Shown here: piece after piece, positions 9,507 to 18,188 of the stretch
Numbering within the stretch: position 1 is the stretch's first letter
Layout: each line of letters begins with the position of its first letter
NCBI GenBank assembly: GCA_034927815.1
Contig: JAYFPK010000003.1
Coordinates: 1-64,000, forward strand
Length of the DNA stretch: 64,000 nucleotides
Origin: Limiplasma sp034927815
Lineage (GTDB): Bacteria; Bacillota; Clostridia; Christensenellales; Aristaeellaceae
Direction of reading: 5' to 3'
Translations under genes and position numbers: made by a program
The notes under the pieces: generated by a model
What the model was told of the DNA's origin: nothing
Databases searched by the model: none
Seen by the model: only the letters and a program-made list of their open reading frames with translations

Positions 9507-9544
9507 ACCGCCCAAGGGGAGGCTTCCCCTTGGGCGGTTTTTTG
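9507..9544 (+). terminator. Intrinsic terminator after glmS
   Basis: Perfect 14-bp stem: ACCGCCCAAGGGGA (9507-9520) pairs with 9525-9538, followed by a run of T. Strong rho-independent terminator. Confidence 0.9.
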
Positions 9545-9615
9545 TGGGGCCCTCAGGGCTGAAGCCCCTTGCCGTCCTTTTTTTGTTCACAAGCAAAGGG
9601 CCATTCCTTTCCCCG

Positions 9616-10332
9616 CTATTCACCGTTGCTTTGCCCTTTTCTCCAACGGCCCGAAACCGTCCATACGATGGCTGTGACCACAATGAGAATGCCCAGCAGT
9701 ATCGCCGCTCCGCTTTGGACGAGGATGACCGGCGCCACGCCCAGGGACAGGTTGCAGACCGTGTGGAAAACCATGCAAAGAAGCAGATTTCCCTCCGTTC
9801 CAACGTACAGGACGCTCATCAGCGCAGATATGCACAGAGTATACAGGAAGTACCCGGAGATGGCGGGAAGATGCCCCATCTTCGCAAGCTCCTGCTGAAC
9901 CGTACCGGGGAGCCAAAAGAGCGGCAAGTGCCACGCGGCCCAGACCAGCCCCAGCACAAGCCCTGATTTGACAAGACCCCACCCGGGCAGAAGGCGTTTC
10001 AGCAAAAATCCGCGCCAGCCGAATTCCTCTCCCAGGGGCCCCATACAGGCAAAGAGATACACAAAGGCCATGGGCAAAAACCATAGGGGAAACTGCGCGG
10101 GGGGAACCACGCCCCCTGTGGCCGCAAATACCACGCAGGCGCACAGCAAAATTGCGGGGAAAAGAAGCGCCGCATAAAGCCACCCGATCCCCGACGCCTT
10201 CACCCGGAGCGCCGAACGGACAAGCCTTTGGAGCTCCGGCTTGCCCCCAAAGGCATAAGCAAAGACCAGCCCCATGGCGGAAGGAACCGCCGTTCCCAGC
10301 ATGGTAAGCAAACCGGAGGCCGGAGCGTACAA
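9616..10332 (-). CDS. CPBP-family intramembrane metalloprotease (start uncertain)
   Basis: A multi-pass membrane protein of about 238 residues with the CPBP/Abi signature: GEEFGWRGFLLKRLLPGW (Glu-Glu motif), WAAWHLPLFW (His) and FHTVCN (second His). The family comprises putative prenyl-protein-type intramembrane endopeptidases, often linked to bacteriocin immunity or stress. The listed TTG start truncates an obvious first helix: the same frame continues upstream (AIFLASTFGATWLLW, 10341-10390) but meets a stop with no ATG or GTG. A well-placed ATG behind AAGGGGGG near 10418 is in a different frame, suggesting a small indel in the first codons or an unusual start. Confidence 0.8.
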   Translation of the reverse strand: MYAPASGLLTMLGTAVPSAMGLVFAYAFGGKPELQRLVRSALRVKASGIGWLYAALLFPAILLCACVVFAATGGVVPPAQFPLWFLPMAFVYLFACMGPLGEEFGWRGFLLKRLLPGWGLVKSGLVLGLVWAAWHLPLFWLPGTVQQELAKMGHLPAISGYFLYTLCISALMSVLYVGTEGNLLLCMVFHTVCNLSLGVAPVILVQSGAAILLGILIVVTAIVWTVSGRWRKGQSNGE

Positions 10333-10446
10333 ATAGGCTCCCAGCCAAAGCAGCCAGGTCGCGCCAAAGGTTGACGCAAGGAATATGGCCGGCTCTCTCC
10401 CTGTCCCTTTGATCGCATCGTCCCCCCTTGCTTCCTCTTCGTCTTT

Positions 10447-10923
10447 TCAAAGCCTATGCATGGCGGAATGATACTCCTTCACATAGTAGCGAATATTGGT
10501 CCTGCCGCGCTGCACAACCCTATGGCCCTCCTGCTCCAGCTTCGCCTTCTGGGACAAAGCGCCGCCGGGATACTTTTCGTTCAGCTCGCCATCGGCTTTC
10601 AGCGTTCTCCAATAAGGGGTCTTGTCATGGCCGCGCTGCTCGCTTGCCCATGCGGCGATGGAAACAAAGATTCCCGCTGTGATGGGGTCTGTAAAATCCG
10701 CACCATTGGCTTTCGCGAAAAAGTCCCGAATCGCTCCCACCGTGACCACCTTCCCGGCGGGCACTTGCTTCATCACGTTGTCGTATTCGGCGGGCGGGGC
10801 GAAAAATATCCTGTTCCCCCCATATTTCTGAATGCTCGCCTCATCCATGATGATTTGCGTCTTGGGCATGTCCTTCTTGTTTCGCAGCATGGCATTGAAG
10901 TCCTTATTCCCTTCGTTGGCCAT
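10447..10923 (-). CDS. MGMT/alkyltransferase-like DNA-binding protein
   Basis: A 158-residue protein with the C-terminal winged-helix domain of O6-methylguanine-DNA methyltransferases: PAGKVVTVGAIRDFFA, ITAGIFVSIAAWASEQ, then PYWRTLKADGELNEKYPGG, the equivalent of the Ada/MGMT recognition segment. The acceptor PCHR motif is not present, so it should bind alkylated DNA as an alkyltransferase-like (ATL) protein rather than repair it directly. The ATG at 10923 has AAAGGAGG upstream. It ends just before the CPBP gene on the same strand. Confidence 0.75.
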   Translation of the reverse strand: MANEGNKDFNAMLRNKKDMPKTQIIMDEASIQKYGGNRIFFAPPAEYDNVMKQVPAGKVVTVGAIRDFFAKANGADFTDPITAGIFVSIAAWASEQRGHDKTPYWRTLKADGELNEKYPGGALSQKAKLEQEGHRVVQRGRTNIRYYVKEYHSAMHRL

Positions 10924-11242
10924 TGGGTCCACTCCTCCTTTCGCCGTTATGGTAATGGACCTTTCCCCTGTTTGCAATGAGGCGGTTCTCTTTTTGCAAA
11001 AATCACATCGGCATGCCTTTCGGGCACCCGTCTTGCCCTCTCGGCCACATGGTAGCATAAAAGGAGCTGAAGGAAACAGGGGGAGCGGCAAGCACATACA
11101 CGAAGCCGGTACGCCCGCCGTTGTCCTTTGCTTGCAACCCAGGACTGCCGCCCTCCCCTGTGGATTTTTCTCAGGCCCGGCCATGCGCCGCCTTTCTACA
11201 ATACCCGATTTGCTTGGCTTGCAAAAAATCTTTCTTTTCCTC
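10924..11242. other. Intergenic, nothing coding seen
   Basis: About 320 bp between the MGMT-like gene and the metal-resistance promoter. Reading frames that cross it show no family similarity and no ribosome sites. It presumably holds the minus-strand promoter of the MGMT-like gene. Confidence 0.4.
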
Positions 11243-11294
11243 TTGACAACATCCTTCTGCCGGCATAGAATACATATGAACGATTGTTCATATG
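11243..11294 (+). promoter_or_regulatory. Promoter and ArsR/SmtB-type operator
   Basis: TTGACA (11243-11248), 17-bp spacer, TAGAAT (11266-11271): a near-consensus sigma-A promoter. Immediately downstream, 11273-11294 is a perfect inverted repeat, CATATGAAC - GATT - GTTCATATG, matching the operator type bound by SmtB/CadC repressors (ATATGAAC half-sites). Bound repressor would block the -10/+1 region; metal would release it. Confidence 0.85.
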
Positions 11295-11310
11295 AAGGAG
11301 TGATCAAGCA

Positions 11311-11673
11311 ATGTCCAGCCCCCCAACCCTTCCCCAATGCGAGTATATGCATGCCCATGAGGAGCTGGTGAATCAAGTGCTTGGGCAGATGCCCCGGGAG
11401 GAGCAGCTTTTCGACCTGAGCGAGCTGTTCAAAATCTTCGGGGATTCCACCCGCATCCGGATCCTCTACTGCCTGCTGGAAAACGAAATGTGCGTCTGCG
11501 ACATCGCGTGCCTGCTGGGTATGACCCAAAGCGCCATCTCCCACCAGCTCAGCATCCTCAAAAAGAGCAAGCTGGTGAAATATAGGCGCTCCGGCAAAAC
11601 CGTCTTCTATTCCCTGGCGGATCAGCATGTGACCACCATTTTAAGCCAGGGGATGGATCATATCAACGAATAG
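11311..11673 (+). CDS. ArsR/SmtB-family metal-sensing repressor (CadC-like)
   Basis: A 120-residue winged-helix repressor. Residues 35-105 carry the ArsR fold (ELFKIFGDSTRIRILYCLL, then the recognition helix MTQSAISHQLSILKK). The helix before it contains NEMCVCD, the alpha-3 Cys-x-Cys ligand pair of CadC-type sensors of Cd/Pb/Zn, and the N-terminal arm supplies another Cys and His (CEYMHAHEE). GAAGGAG lies upstream of the ATG. It is first in an operon with an HMA protein and a P-type ATPase, downstream of a perfect palindromic operator, so autoregulation and metal-induced expression are expected. Confidence 0.9.
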   Translation: MSSPPTLPQCEYMHAHEELVNQVLGQMPREEQLFDLSELFKIFGDSTRIRILYCLLENEMCVCDIACLLGMTQSAISHQLSILKKSKLVKYRRSGKTVFYSLADQHVTTILSQGMDHINE

Positions 11674-11712
11674 CCCCATTCTTCCCACTTTATAACTCAA
11701 GGAGGCTTTCCC

Positions 11713-11931
11713 ATGAAAAAGGTCTTCAAGCTCTCGGAGTTGGATTGCGCCAGCTGCGCCGCCAAAATGGAAAAAGCGATTCGGAATATCCCCGGCGTTC
11801 TCAGCGTCACGGTGAATTTTATGACCCAAAAGCTTACGCTGGAGGCGGAGGACGCCCAGTGGGACCGCATTGCCGCCGAGGCGCAAAGCGCCATCACCAA
11901 GATTGAGCCCAGCTGCACCATCGCTGGATAA
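11713..11931 (+). CDS. Stand-alone heavy-metal-associated (HMA) domain protein
   Basis: A 72-residue ferredoxin-like metallochaperone domain. The metal-binding CxxC is in ELDCASCAAKMEKAIRNIPG, followed by VTVNFMTQKLTLEA, typical of CopZ and of N-terminal domains of P-type ATPases. AAGGAGG precedes the ATG. It lies 39 bp after the repressor and 50 bp before an ATPase that lacks its own N-terminal HMA domain, so it probably delivers Zn/Cd/Pb to that pump, or is a split-off domain of it. Confidence 0.9.
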   Translation: MKKVFKLSELDCASCAAKMEKAIRNIPGVLSVTVNFMTQKLTLEAEDAQWDRIAAEAQSAITKIEPSCTIAG

Positions 11932-11981
11932 CGTCCCTCCCAGGCCTTCCCATGGATGATTTTCGCAAGGAGGCTTCCCCC

Positions 11982-13823
11982 ATGACCCGTACGCACCGCC
12001 GGAATCTATTTCGTATCCTGCTCAGCGCCGCCATGCTGCTGGCCGCCGTCCTCCTGCTGCCCGAAGGCGGCCTCCCCCGCCTGATCCTCCTGATCCTGGC
12101 GTATCTCGCCGTGGGCTGGGACGTGCTGAAGGAGGCCGGGGAGCATATCCTCCACGGCCAGGTCTTTGACGAGAACTTCCTCATGTCCCTGGCTACCTTG
12201 GGGGCCTTCGCCATCGGCGAATACCCGGAGGCCGTGGCGGTGATGCTGTTCTATCAAATCGGCGAGTGGTTCCAATCCCTGGCCGTGCACCGCTCCCGCA
12301 AATCCATCTCCGCCCTGATGGACATCCGGCCGGACGTTGCCAACCTGGAGCGGGACGGCGACATCCTCACCCTCTCCCCGGAGGAGGTGTCTGTGGATGA
12401 CATCATCGTCATCAAGCCCGGAGAGCGGGTGCCCCTGGACGGCGTGGTGCTGGAGGGGACCTCGGCCCTGAACACCGCCGCCCTCACCGGCGAAAGCCTT
12501 CCCAGGGACGTCATGGCGGGGGACGAGGTCATCAGCGGCTGCGTCAACCTGAGCGGCCTGTTGCGGGTCAAGGTCACCAAGCCTTACGGAGAATCCACCG
12601 TGGCGAAGATTCTCGACCTGGTGGAAAACGCCAGCGACAAGAAGGCCAAAACCGAAAGCTTCATCACCCGCTTCGCGTTGGTCTACACCCCCTTGGTGGT
12701 GATCGCCGCCGTGCTGCTCTTTGTGATTCCGCCTTTGGTCAGCGGCGGCGGCTGGTCCCTGTGGGGCTACCGCGCCCTGAGCTTTTTGGTGGTTTCCTGC
12801 CCCTGCGCCCTGGTGATCTCCGTGCCCCTGAGCTTTTTTGGCGGCATCGGCGGCGCGTCCAAGCAGGGCATTTTGGTGAAGGGCAGCAATTACCTGGAAG
12901 CCCTTGCCAAGGCGGATACCGTTGTCTTTGACAAAACCGGCACCTTGACCCACGGCGTTTTCCATGTCACCGTCATCCACCCGGACGAAATCAGCCCCCA
13001 GGAGCTGCTGCGCATTGCCGCCACCGTGGAAAGCTATTCCGGCCATCCCATCAGCCGTTCCATCCGCGCCCATTACCAGGGAGAGGCCGATCCCCAGGGG
13101 CTCAAAGAGGTGCGGGAAATCGCGGGCCAGGGGGTCTCCGCCCTTTTGGAGGGCCGCCGGGTGTACGCGGGCAACGAAAAGCTCATGGATTCCATCGGCG
13201 TGGCTCTGCCGGATTGCCCCCATGTGGGCACCGTGGTCCACGTGGCCCAGGAGGGGGAATACCTGGGGCATATCGTCATCGCGGACGAGATCAAGCCCGG
13301 CTCCGCCCAGGCGATCCGGGAGCTGAAAAAGGCGGGGGTCCGCCAGAGTGTGATGCTCACCGGGGACAGCCAGGCCGTGGCCCAGGATGTGGCCTCGAAG
13401 CTGGGCATTGACCGTACCTACGCCCAGCTCCTTCCCGCCCAGAAGGTGGAGCATGTGGAAGCCCTGCTGGCGGAAAAATCCCGGGGAGGCCAGCTTCTCT
13501 TTGTGGGGGACGGCATCAACGACGCCCCTGTGCTCAGCCGGGCGGACGTGGGCGTCGCCATGGGCGCTTTGGGCAGCGACGCCGCCGTGGAGGCCGCCGA
13601 CGTGGTCCTCATGGACGACAACCCCCAAAAGCTGCCCCTGGCAATCAGCATCGCCCGCAAAACCCTCTCCATTGCCCGGCAGAACATCGTCTTTGCCCTG
13701 GCTGTGAAATTCCTGGTGCTCATCCTGGCCGCTGTGGGCGTCGCCAACATGTGGATGGCCGTCTTTGCCGATGTGGGCGTCACCTTCATCGCGGTCCTCA
13801 ACGCCATGCGGGCGCTGCGGTAG
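11982..13823 (+). CDS. cadA: P1B-type Zn/Cd/Pb-transporting ATPase
   Basis: A 613-residue membrane pump exporting soft divalent metals at the cost of ATP. Motifs in order: TGES (about 170), CPC in VVSCPCALVISVP (about 273), phosphorylation site DKTGTLT (about 316), HP locus GHPISRS (about 354), hinge GDGINDAPVL (about 509). The CPC motif plus a C-terminal helix VKFLVLILAAVGVANMWMAVFADVG indicates the ZntA/CadA subgroup rather than copper pumps. No HMA domain is fused. ATG 11982 has AAGGAGG upstream and is preferred to the ATG at 11952. It is last in the repressor-HMA-ATPase operon. Confidence 0.93.
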   Translation: MTRTHRRNLFRILLSAAMLLAAVLLLPEGGLPRLILLILAYLAVGWDVLKEAGEHILHGQVFDENFLMSLATLGAFAIGEYPEAVAVMLFYQIGEWFQSLAVHRSRKSISALMDIRPDVANLERDGDILTLSPEEVSVDDIIVIKPGERVPLDGVVLEGTSALNTAALTGESLPRDVMAGDEVISGCVNLSGLLRVKVTKPYGESTVAKILDLVENASDKKAKTESFITRFALVYTPLVVIAAVLLFVIPPLVSGGGWSLWGYRALSFLVVSCPCALVISVPLSFFGGIGGASKQGILVKGSNYLEALAKADTVVFDKTGTLTHGVFHVTVIHPDEISPQELLRIAATVESYSGHPISRSIRAHYQGEADPQGLKEVREIAGQGVSALLEGRRVYAGNEKLMDSIGVALPDCPHVGTVVHVAQEGEYLGHIVIADEIKPGSAQAIRELKKAGVRQSVMLTGDSQAVAQDVASKLGIDRTYAQLLPAQKVEHVEALLAEKSRGGQLLFVGDGINDAPVLSRADVGVAMGALGSDAAVEAADVVLMDDNPQKLPLAISIARKTLSIARQNIVFALAVKFLVLILAAVGVANMWMAVFADVGVTFIAVLNAMRALR

Positions 13824-14122
13824 GAGCGGGGGAGGTACGGAAGGTTGGCGCTATTTCTCCCAATGCCTCCCGCCAGGGCTATGCCTCGGACCCGCCTGGA
13901 GCCGCGTTCCACGCGGTTAGGAAAGATTCATAGGAATATGCGAAAGAGCCGTGGGCTTCCCAAGGGAGACTCACGGCTCCTGGTTGTGATATACTCCTGT
14001 GCCTCAAGCCGTGCCGGGGCCCTTCCTGTTCCGGCGGCTCCGGCTTCCCACCTTTCCCCATCAAGAGAATGCCGAAACGGCATTGACGGATTCACCAACG
14101 CCTGACGTTCGCTCTTCATTGC
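13824..14122. other. Intergenic with one hairpin
   Basis: About 300 bp with no supported gene. One inverted repeat, GAGCCGTG (13946-13953) with CACGGCTC (13972-13979), could be a weak terminator for the ATPase operon, though no T run follows. Confidence 0.35.
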
Positions 14123-14980
14123 TTACTGGTGAAAAATCGGCATGGCGTCAAAGGCGTTCCGCAAATTGATCTCGTCCCAGGGGAGGTATTCCGCCACGGA
14201 AAGGCCCACAACGTCCGTCTTTTGGGAAACGTCCCGGATGACGCGGGCGATTTGCGCAAGGGTCATGGTTCCGCTGGAAGCGTGGATGACGGGGCCGCCA
14301 GGCTCCGCAAACAGGAGCGAGCGAAAGCCCTTGGGGTCCAGCACATCCAGATCAAAATGAACCGCCAGATGCCGGATGCGCATCTCCTCAATCCATGCCA
14401 GGACCGGCGCGCTGTCCTGGGCCAACGCCTCGGGGCCCGCCCAGCGCAGCCCCAGTTTCTTCACGATTTCCGCCTCCCGGGGCGTCATCTCCCGCAAGCC
14501 GCCATACATCACCCGCTCCGGCCTCACAGGCGCCTCTACCTCTGCGGCGAAAACGGGGTCCCCGTGCCCCATCAGGTTTCCCAAAACCATGGCGTGCTCA
14601 TGCCCGTGCATGCCTGGCACGGATATGTCCGGATGCGCGTCAAGCCAGAGCACGCCCAGGCCGCCCTCATATTTTTGGTTCAAATACATAAACGGCGCTT
14701 GCGCGACCAGGCAATCCCCGCCAAAGACGATGATCCTGTCAGGCTGGTGCTGTTCAATGATCCGGGTTGCGCTGGCGAGCTGCCTTCGCAAAATGGAACG
14801 GGCTACCACCCCGTCTTCCACGGGCAAAGGGTTCCCCTCAAAGGGCTCCACCGGGACTTCCGCTAACAGCGCCTTTTCGCTGCCGGGCGCAATCATCGCC
14901 AGGAGTTTGGCCCCCAACGCATAGGCCGGATTGTTCCCGCCTTGCCATTGGGGCATCAGCAACCGCAACGTACGGGCCAC
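14123..14980 (-). CDS. Arginase-family (ureohydrolase) protein
   Basis: A protein of about 285 residues with the ureohydrolase core: FGGDCLV, WLDAHPDIS, HGHEHAM and HFDLDVLDP. In true arginases and agmatinases GGDHS, DAHxD and DxD supply the ligands of two manganese ions; here the first His is Cys (GGDC), as in a subgroup of arginase-like proteins, so substrate and activity are unknown. Start: the Shine-Dalgarno GGAGG is two bases from an ATG (14986) but eight from the GTG at 14980, which I prefer. It is a single-gene unit between two gene clusters. Confidence 0.8.
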   Translation of the reverse strand: MARTLRLLMPQWQGGNNPAYALGAKLLAMIAPGSEKALLAEVPVEPFEGNPLPVEDGVVARSILRRQLASATRIIEQHQPDRIIVFGGDCLVAQAPFMYLNQKYEGGLGVLWLDAHPDISVPGMHGHEHAMVLGNLMGHGDPVFAAEVEAPVRPERVMYGGLREMTPREAEIVKKLGLRWAGPEALAQDSAPVLAWIEEMRIRHLAVHFDLDVLDPKGFRSLLFAEPGGPVIHASSGTMTLAQIARVIRDVSQKTDVVGLSVAEYLPWDEINLRNAFDAMPIFHQ

Positions 14981-15101
14981 AGGCATACCCTCCTTCAACG
15001 TTTGTCCGCGCCTTTGCCATAAAGATGGGCAATGGCCCGGCGCAAGAGAAAAACAAAAACAGGCTGACAGAAATGCCAACCCGTTTTATCCTGCGGGGGT
15101 T

Positions 15102-16292
15102 CTACTGCTCCGGGGCATGGGGCGCGGGCTCCTGCTGGGGAGCTGCCCTTTTGGCTTCCCGGGCTTCTTCCCGAAGCGCAGCCTCTAACTCCCCGTCTTC
15201 CTCCGGAATCGCCCCGCCCGCCGTGCGGATGTCCTCCGCCGTCAGCAGCATCAACTCGTCCCGGGTGATATCCTGCCGGGCCGCCAGCCGGTTGGCTTGG
15301 GCGGAAACCGCCCTTTCAAACAGGTTGCGCACGCCACGGGCATTGCCAAAGCCCTTGGCATCCAGGCTGAAAAGCGCCAGCAAAGTCCGCAGCAACTCCC
15401 GGGCGTCCCCGGCCAGGCGGTAGCCGCTCTTTTGGCAGCGCATGTCGAAGATATCCAGCATTTCCCCCACGGAATAGTCCGGGAAGAACAAAAAGCGGTT
15501 AAAGCGGCTTTCCAGGCCGGGGTTGGAGTGGACGAAATCGTCCATGAGCTCCGTGTAGCCCGCCACGATGACGACCAGGTCCTCCCGGTGGTCCTCCATG
15601 GCCTTCAGCAGCGTATCCACCGCCTCCTGTCCATAGTCCGCGCCGCCGCCCCGGGCGGTGAGGGCATAGGCCTCGTCAATGAACAGCACGCCGCCCATGG
15701 CCTTGGCGATGACCTCTCCGGTTTTGATGGCGGTCTGCCCCACGTAGCCCGCCACCAGGCCGCCCCGGTCCACCTCCACCAACTGGCCCTTGGAGAGAAT
15801 CCCCAGGCTGCGGTAGATGCGGGCCATCAGCCGGGCGATCATGGTCTTGCCCGTGCCGGGGTTCCCGGAGAATACCATGTGCAAGGACAAATCCTCCACA
15901 GGCAAGTCGTGCTCCCGGCGGAGCTTTTGCACCGTGACCAAATTGATCAGGCTCTCCACCTCCTGTTTCACGGAGGTCAGCCCGATGTACTCGTTCAATT
16001 CCTTTTTCAGCGCCTCGATGTCCTCGGGCGGCTCCTGGGCCTCCTGGGCCTGGGTCCCCTCCTGGGCAAGCGCTGCGGCGCTCTGGGGTTTTTCCCCGGC
16101 CTCCGGGGTATGCCCCGGCTCCCCAAGGGGGCCGTCGCCCAAGGCATTGTTCTCCTGGGAAGGCCCTTCCCCCGCCGCTGACCTGAGCCCTTCCAGGCCC
16201 CACAGATCGTCGGAGATCCGGCGCAGGTTGCTTCGGGTCATCTCCTGAATGACATCCATTTGCAGCTTGATAATCTCATCCTTGCGGTCCAT
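15102..16292 (-). CDS. CbxX/CfqX (SpoVK-like) AAA+ ATPase
   Basis: A 396-residue cytoplasmic AAA+ protein. The N-terminal 110 residues are acidic and low complexity. The AAA module follows with Walker A GNPGTGKT, the pore-loop segment LVAGYVGQTAIKT, Walker B GVLFIDEAYAL, sensor-1 VIVAGYTELMDDF and arginine finger NPGLESRFNR. This is the CbxX/CfqX family, to which the rubisco activase CbbX and sporulation protein SpoVK belong; SpoVK-like function fits this spore former but is inference. AAGGAG precedes ATG 16292. It ends with a low-complexity tail. Confidence 0.85.
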   Translation of the reverse strand: MDRKDEIIKLQMDVIQEMTRSNLRRISDDLWGLEGLRSAAGEGPSQENNALGDGPLGEPGHTPEAGEKPQSAAALAQEGTQAQEAQEPPEDIEALKKELNEYIGLTSVKQEVESLINLVTVQKLRREHDLPVEDLSLHMVFSGNPGTGKTMIARLMARIYRSLGILSKGQLVEVDRGGLVAGYVGQTAIKTGEVIAKAMGGVLFIDEAYALTARGGGADYGQEAVDTLLKAMEDHREDLVVIVAGYTELMDDFVHSNPGLESRFNRFLFFPDYSVGEMLDIFDMRCQKSGYRLAGDARELLRTLLALFSLDAKGFGNARGVRNLFERAVSAQANRLAARQDITRDELMLLTAEDIRTAGGAIPEEDGELEAALREEAREAKRAAPQQEPAPHAPEQ

Positions 16293-16346
16293 GGCGTCGC
16301 TCCTTCTGTGGACAGCGCCGCCGCCACAGCTCAATTGTATTGCCCT

Positions 16347-18155
16347 TTACTCCGCCATCAGGCTCTTTTGCGGGATGAACAAACGGCAGACCTTGCCCTC
16401 CAGCGTGGTTTCCACGTATGCCCATTCACTGCCCAAAAACGCCAGCAGCTTGACGGTGGTGTCCTTTTTCAGGGTGGTGATTTTCCCCTTGCCCTTGAGA
16501 GGATCGTCGGTGGCGGCGGCATCCTTGGTCAGCGGCACTTCCATGCTAACCAGCCCCAGGGCCGCCACATGCTGCGGGTCCTGCAAGGTGCTGGTATCAA
16601 TGTAGCCCATGCGGCCCCGCTTGCCGTTGCCGATCTCATAGCTCACCAGCACCCAGCCGTTTTCCACGCCGTAGATGCCCACGGAATCGTCTGTGGTCAC
16701 CTGCCAGGGGCTTTCCCGGTAGGCGTCCTCCGAGGGGGCGCTATACACCTTCAGGGTTTGGCGCTTGTCAAAGGCCGCGTCCCCCAGGGCCGCCAAAGTG
16801 GGCGCTTGCTGCCTTGCCATCTCATAGGGGGACAAGGTCGGGGTGGGGGCGGCGGTGGGGGTAGGGGTCGGGGTGGCGGTGGGCTCCGGGGTGGCGGTGG
16901 GCTCCGGCGTAGGGGAAGGGGTCACCAGCTCCTCCGGCGCTATGGGAATCCCGGCCCGGTTCAGCACATATCCCACCTGCTGGCTGTCCGCCTCCAGGGT
17001 AAAGGCGGTATCGCCCCCCAAGATCACCTGCCCGGAGATGGATTCGCTGCTCAGCGCCCCATCCTGGAGCGAGTAGTCCTCCACATTCACCACCAGCAGC
17101 TTGCCGTCTGCGGTGAACTGGTAATAGGTGGTTCCCTCCGTGCCCATCCGCTTCCACAGGCCCCGGGTGAGCAATTCCTGGATGTTGACATCCTCCCCCG
17201 CCACGGGCATAGGCGTGGGCGTCTGCACCGGGGGCATTTCAAATTCACCCTTATTCTCCTGGAAAGCGGGGATTACCTCTTCCCCCTGGCCGATCCCCAA
17301 GGATACGTCCTCCTCGGGCTCGCCCGCCTGGGGAAGCCCGGCTTGCCCATTCCCCTGGCTCTCTTCCGGGAGGGGGTTCTCCTCCGGCGCGCCGCTCCCC
17401 TCCTCCGCCGCGTCCCCGGCGTCCTGGCCCGGGGGCGCGGCGGCCTCCCCGCCCAGCAGCGGGGACTGGGTAAGGCCCAGGGCTTCCCAGGGGATATCTA
17501 CCAAAGCGGCGTCCTGGCGGAGCGTTCCCGCCCCGTAGATGCACCGGAAATGCTCCGTGGTCAAAAAGAAGGAGTTGGGCATAGGAACCTGGCCGGCGTC
17601 TGCGATCTGCGGGGAAACCTCCCCCTGGGCCTGGGCGGCGCTGTAAACGGCCTGGCGAAGGACGGCGTCCACCGTCTCCCGGTCCTGGGCAAACAGGTCG
17701 TAAATGGTCAGCGCCCTTTGCCGGGCCAGATCGATGATATGGTACACGAACAGGGTCTCCTGGGCCTGCTGCCCGGCGGCCCGGTTGCTCACCGTCATTT
17801 CCAGGGACAGGATGCCGTCAAAGTCCATGGAGGCATAGTAGCCGCTGCGGATGAAATCCTTGGCCCCGTTCTGGTAGGCGGAATCCTCCGCCATCTGGCC
17901 GACTTTGGGCAGCGCCAGAAAGGGCGTGGTGACGGTATCGGTAAGGTAAGCGGCCAAAGCGCCATCCTCTCCCTCAAAGGTAGGGTAGTCCATGGCCAGC
18001 TTTTGCTTGTCCGTCTCTTTGACCTCGCGGTTGTGCATCACCACAATGCCATGGCCGGCCAGCTCCTGCTTTTTCTCGGTGGTTTCTTCCGCGGCAGCCC
18101 AAGCCGAGCCCAGCATGCAAAGGGCCGCTACTGCCGCAATCAGGCGTTTTATCAT
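16347..18155 (-). CDS. Secreted RsiV/DUF3298-like protein with Thr/Pro linker and SH3-like C-terminus
   Basis: A 602-residue exported protein. Signal peptide residues 1-20 (MIKRLIAAVAALCMLGSAWA). Residues 40-200 resemble the DUF4163/DUF3298 pair of RsiV-like proteins (YPTFEGEDGALAAYL, LSLEMTVSNRAAGQQ). Then an acidic low-complexity stretch, a variable domain, a TPTPTPTAAPTPTL linker around residue 430, and two bacterial SH3-like repeats at the C-terminus, which usually bind cell wall. It is separated by 33 bp from the next minus-strand gene and probably co-transcribed with it. Exact function unknown. Confidence 0.7.
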   Translation of the reverse strand: MIKRLIAAVAALCMLGSAWAAAEETTEKKQELAGHGIVVMHNREVKETDKQKLAMDYPTFEGEDGALAAYLTDTVTTPFLALPKVGQMAEDSAYQNGAKDFIRSGYYASMDFDGILSLEMTVSNRAAGQQAQETLFVYHIIDLARQRALTIYDLFAQDRETVDAVLRQAVYSAAQAQGEVSPQIADAGQVPMPNSFFLTTEHFRCIYGAGTLRQDAALVDIPWEALGLTQSPLLGGEAAAPPGQDAGDAAEEGSGAPEENPLPEESQGNGQAGLPQAGEPEEDVSLGIGQGEEVIPAFQENKGEFEMPPVQTPTPMPVAGEDVNIQELLTRGLWKRMGTEGTTYYQFTADGKLLVVNVEDYSLQDGALSSESISGQVILGGDTAFTLEADSQQVGYVLNRAGIPIAPEELVTPSPTPEPTATPEPTATPTPTPTAAPTPTLSPYEMARQQAPTLAALGDAAFDKRQTLKVYSAPSEDAYRESPWQVTTDDSVGIYGVENGWVLVSYEIGNGKRGRMGYIDTSTLQDPQHVAALGLVSMEVPLTKDAAATDDPLKGKGKITTLKKDTTVKLLAFLGSEWAYVETTLEGKVCRLFIPQKSLMAE

Positions 18156-18188
18156 CAGCTATGATCTCCTTTTCAGCTTTGCCGGGGC

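Noticed and set aside
11278..11289. GAACGATTGTTC as a LexA (SOS) box
   Set aside because: It fits GAAC-N4-GTTC, but it is the centre of a larger perfect 22-bp palindrome in the promoter of an ArsR-type repressor gene, so it is better read as the metal operator.
13946..13979. Strong terminator after the P-type ATPase
   Set aside because: The 8-bp inverted repeat has an 18-nt loop and no T run, so it is listed only as a weak possibility.
16260..18164. Very long plus-strand open frame over the RsiV-like gene
   Set aside because: A shadow frame caused by high GC; Gly/His/Arg-rich translation and no start signal. The minus-strand gene has a signal peptide and domain structure.
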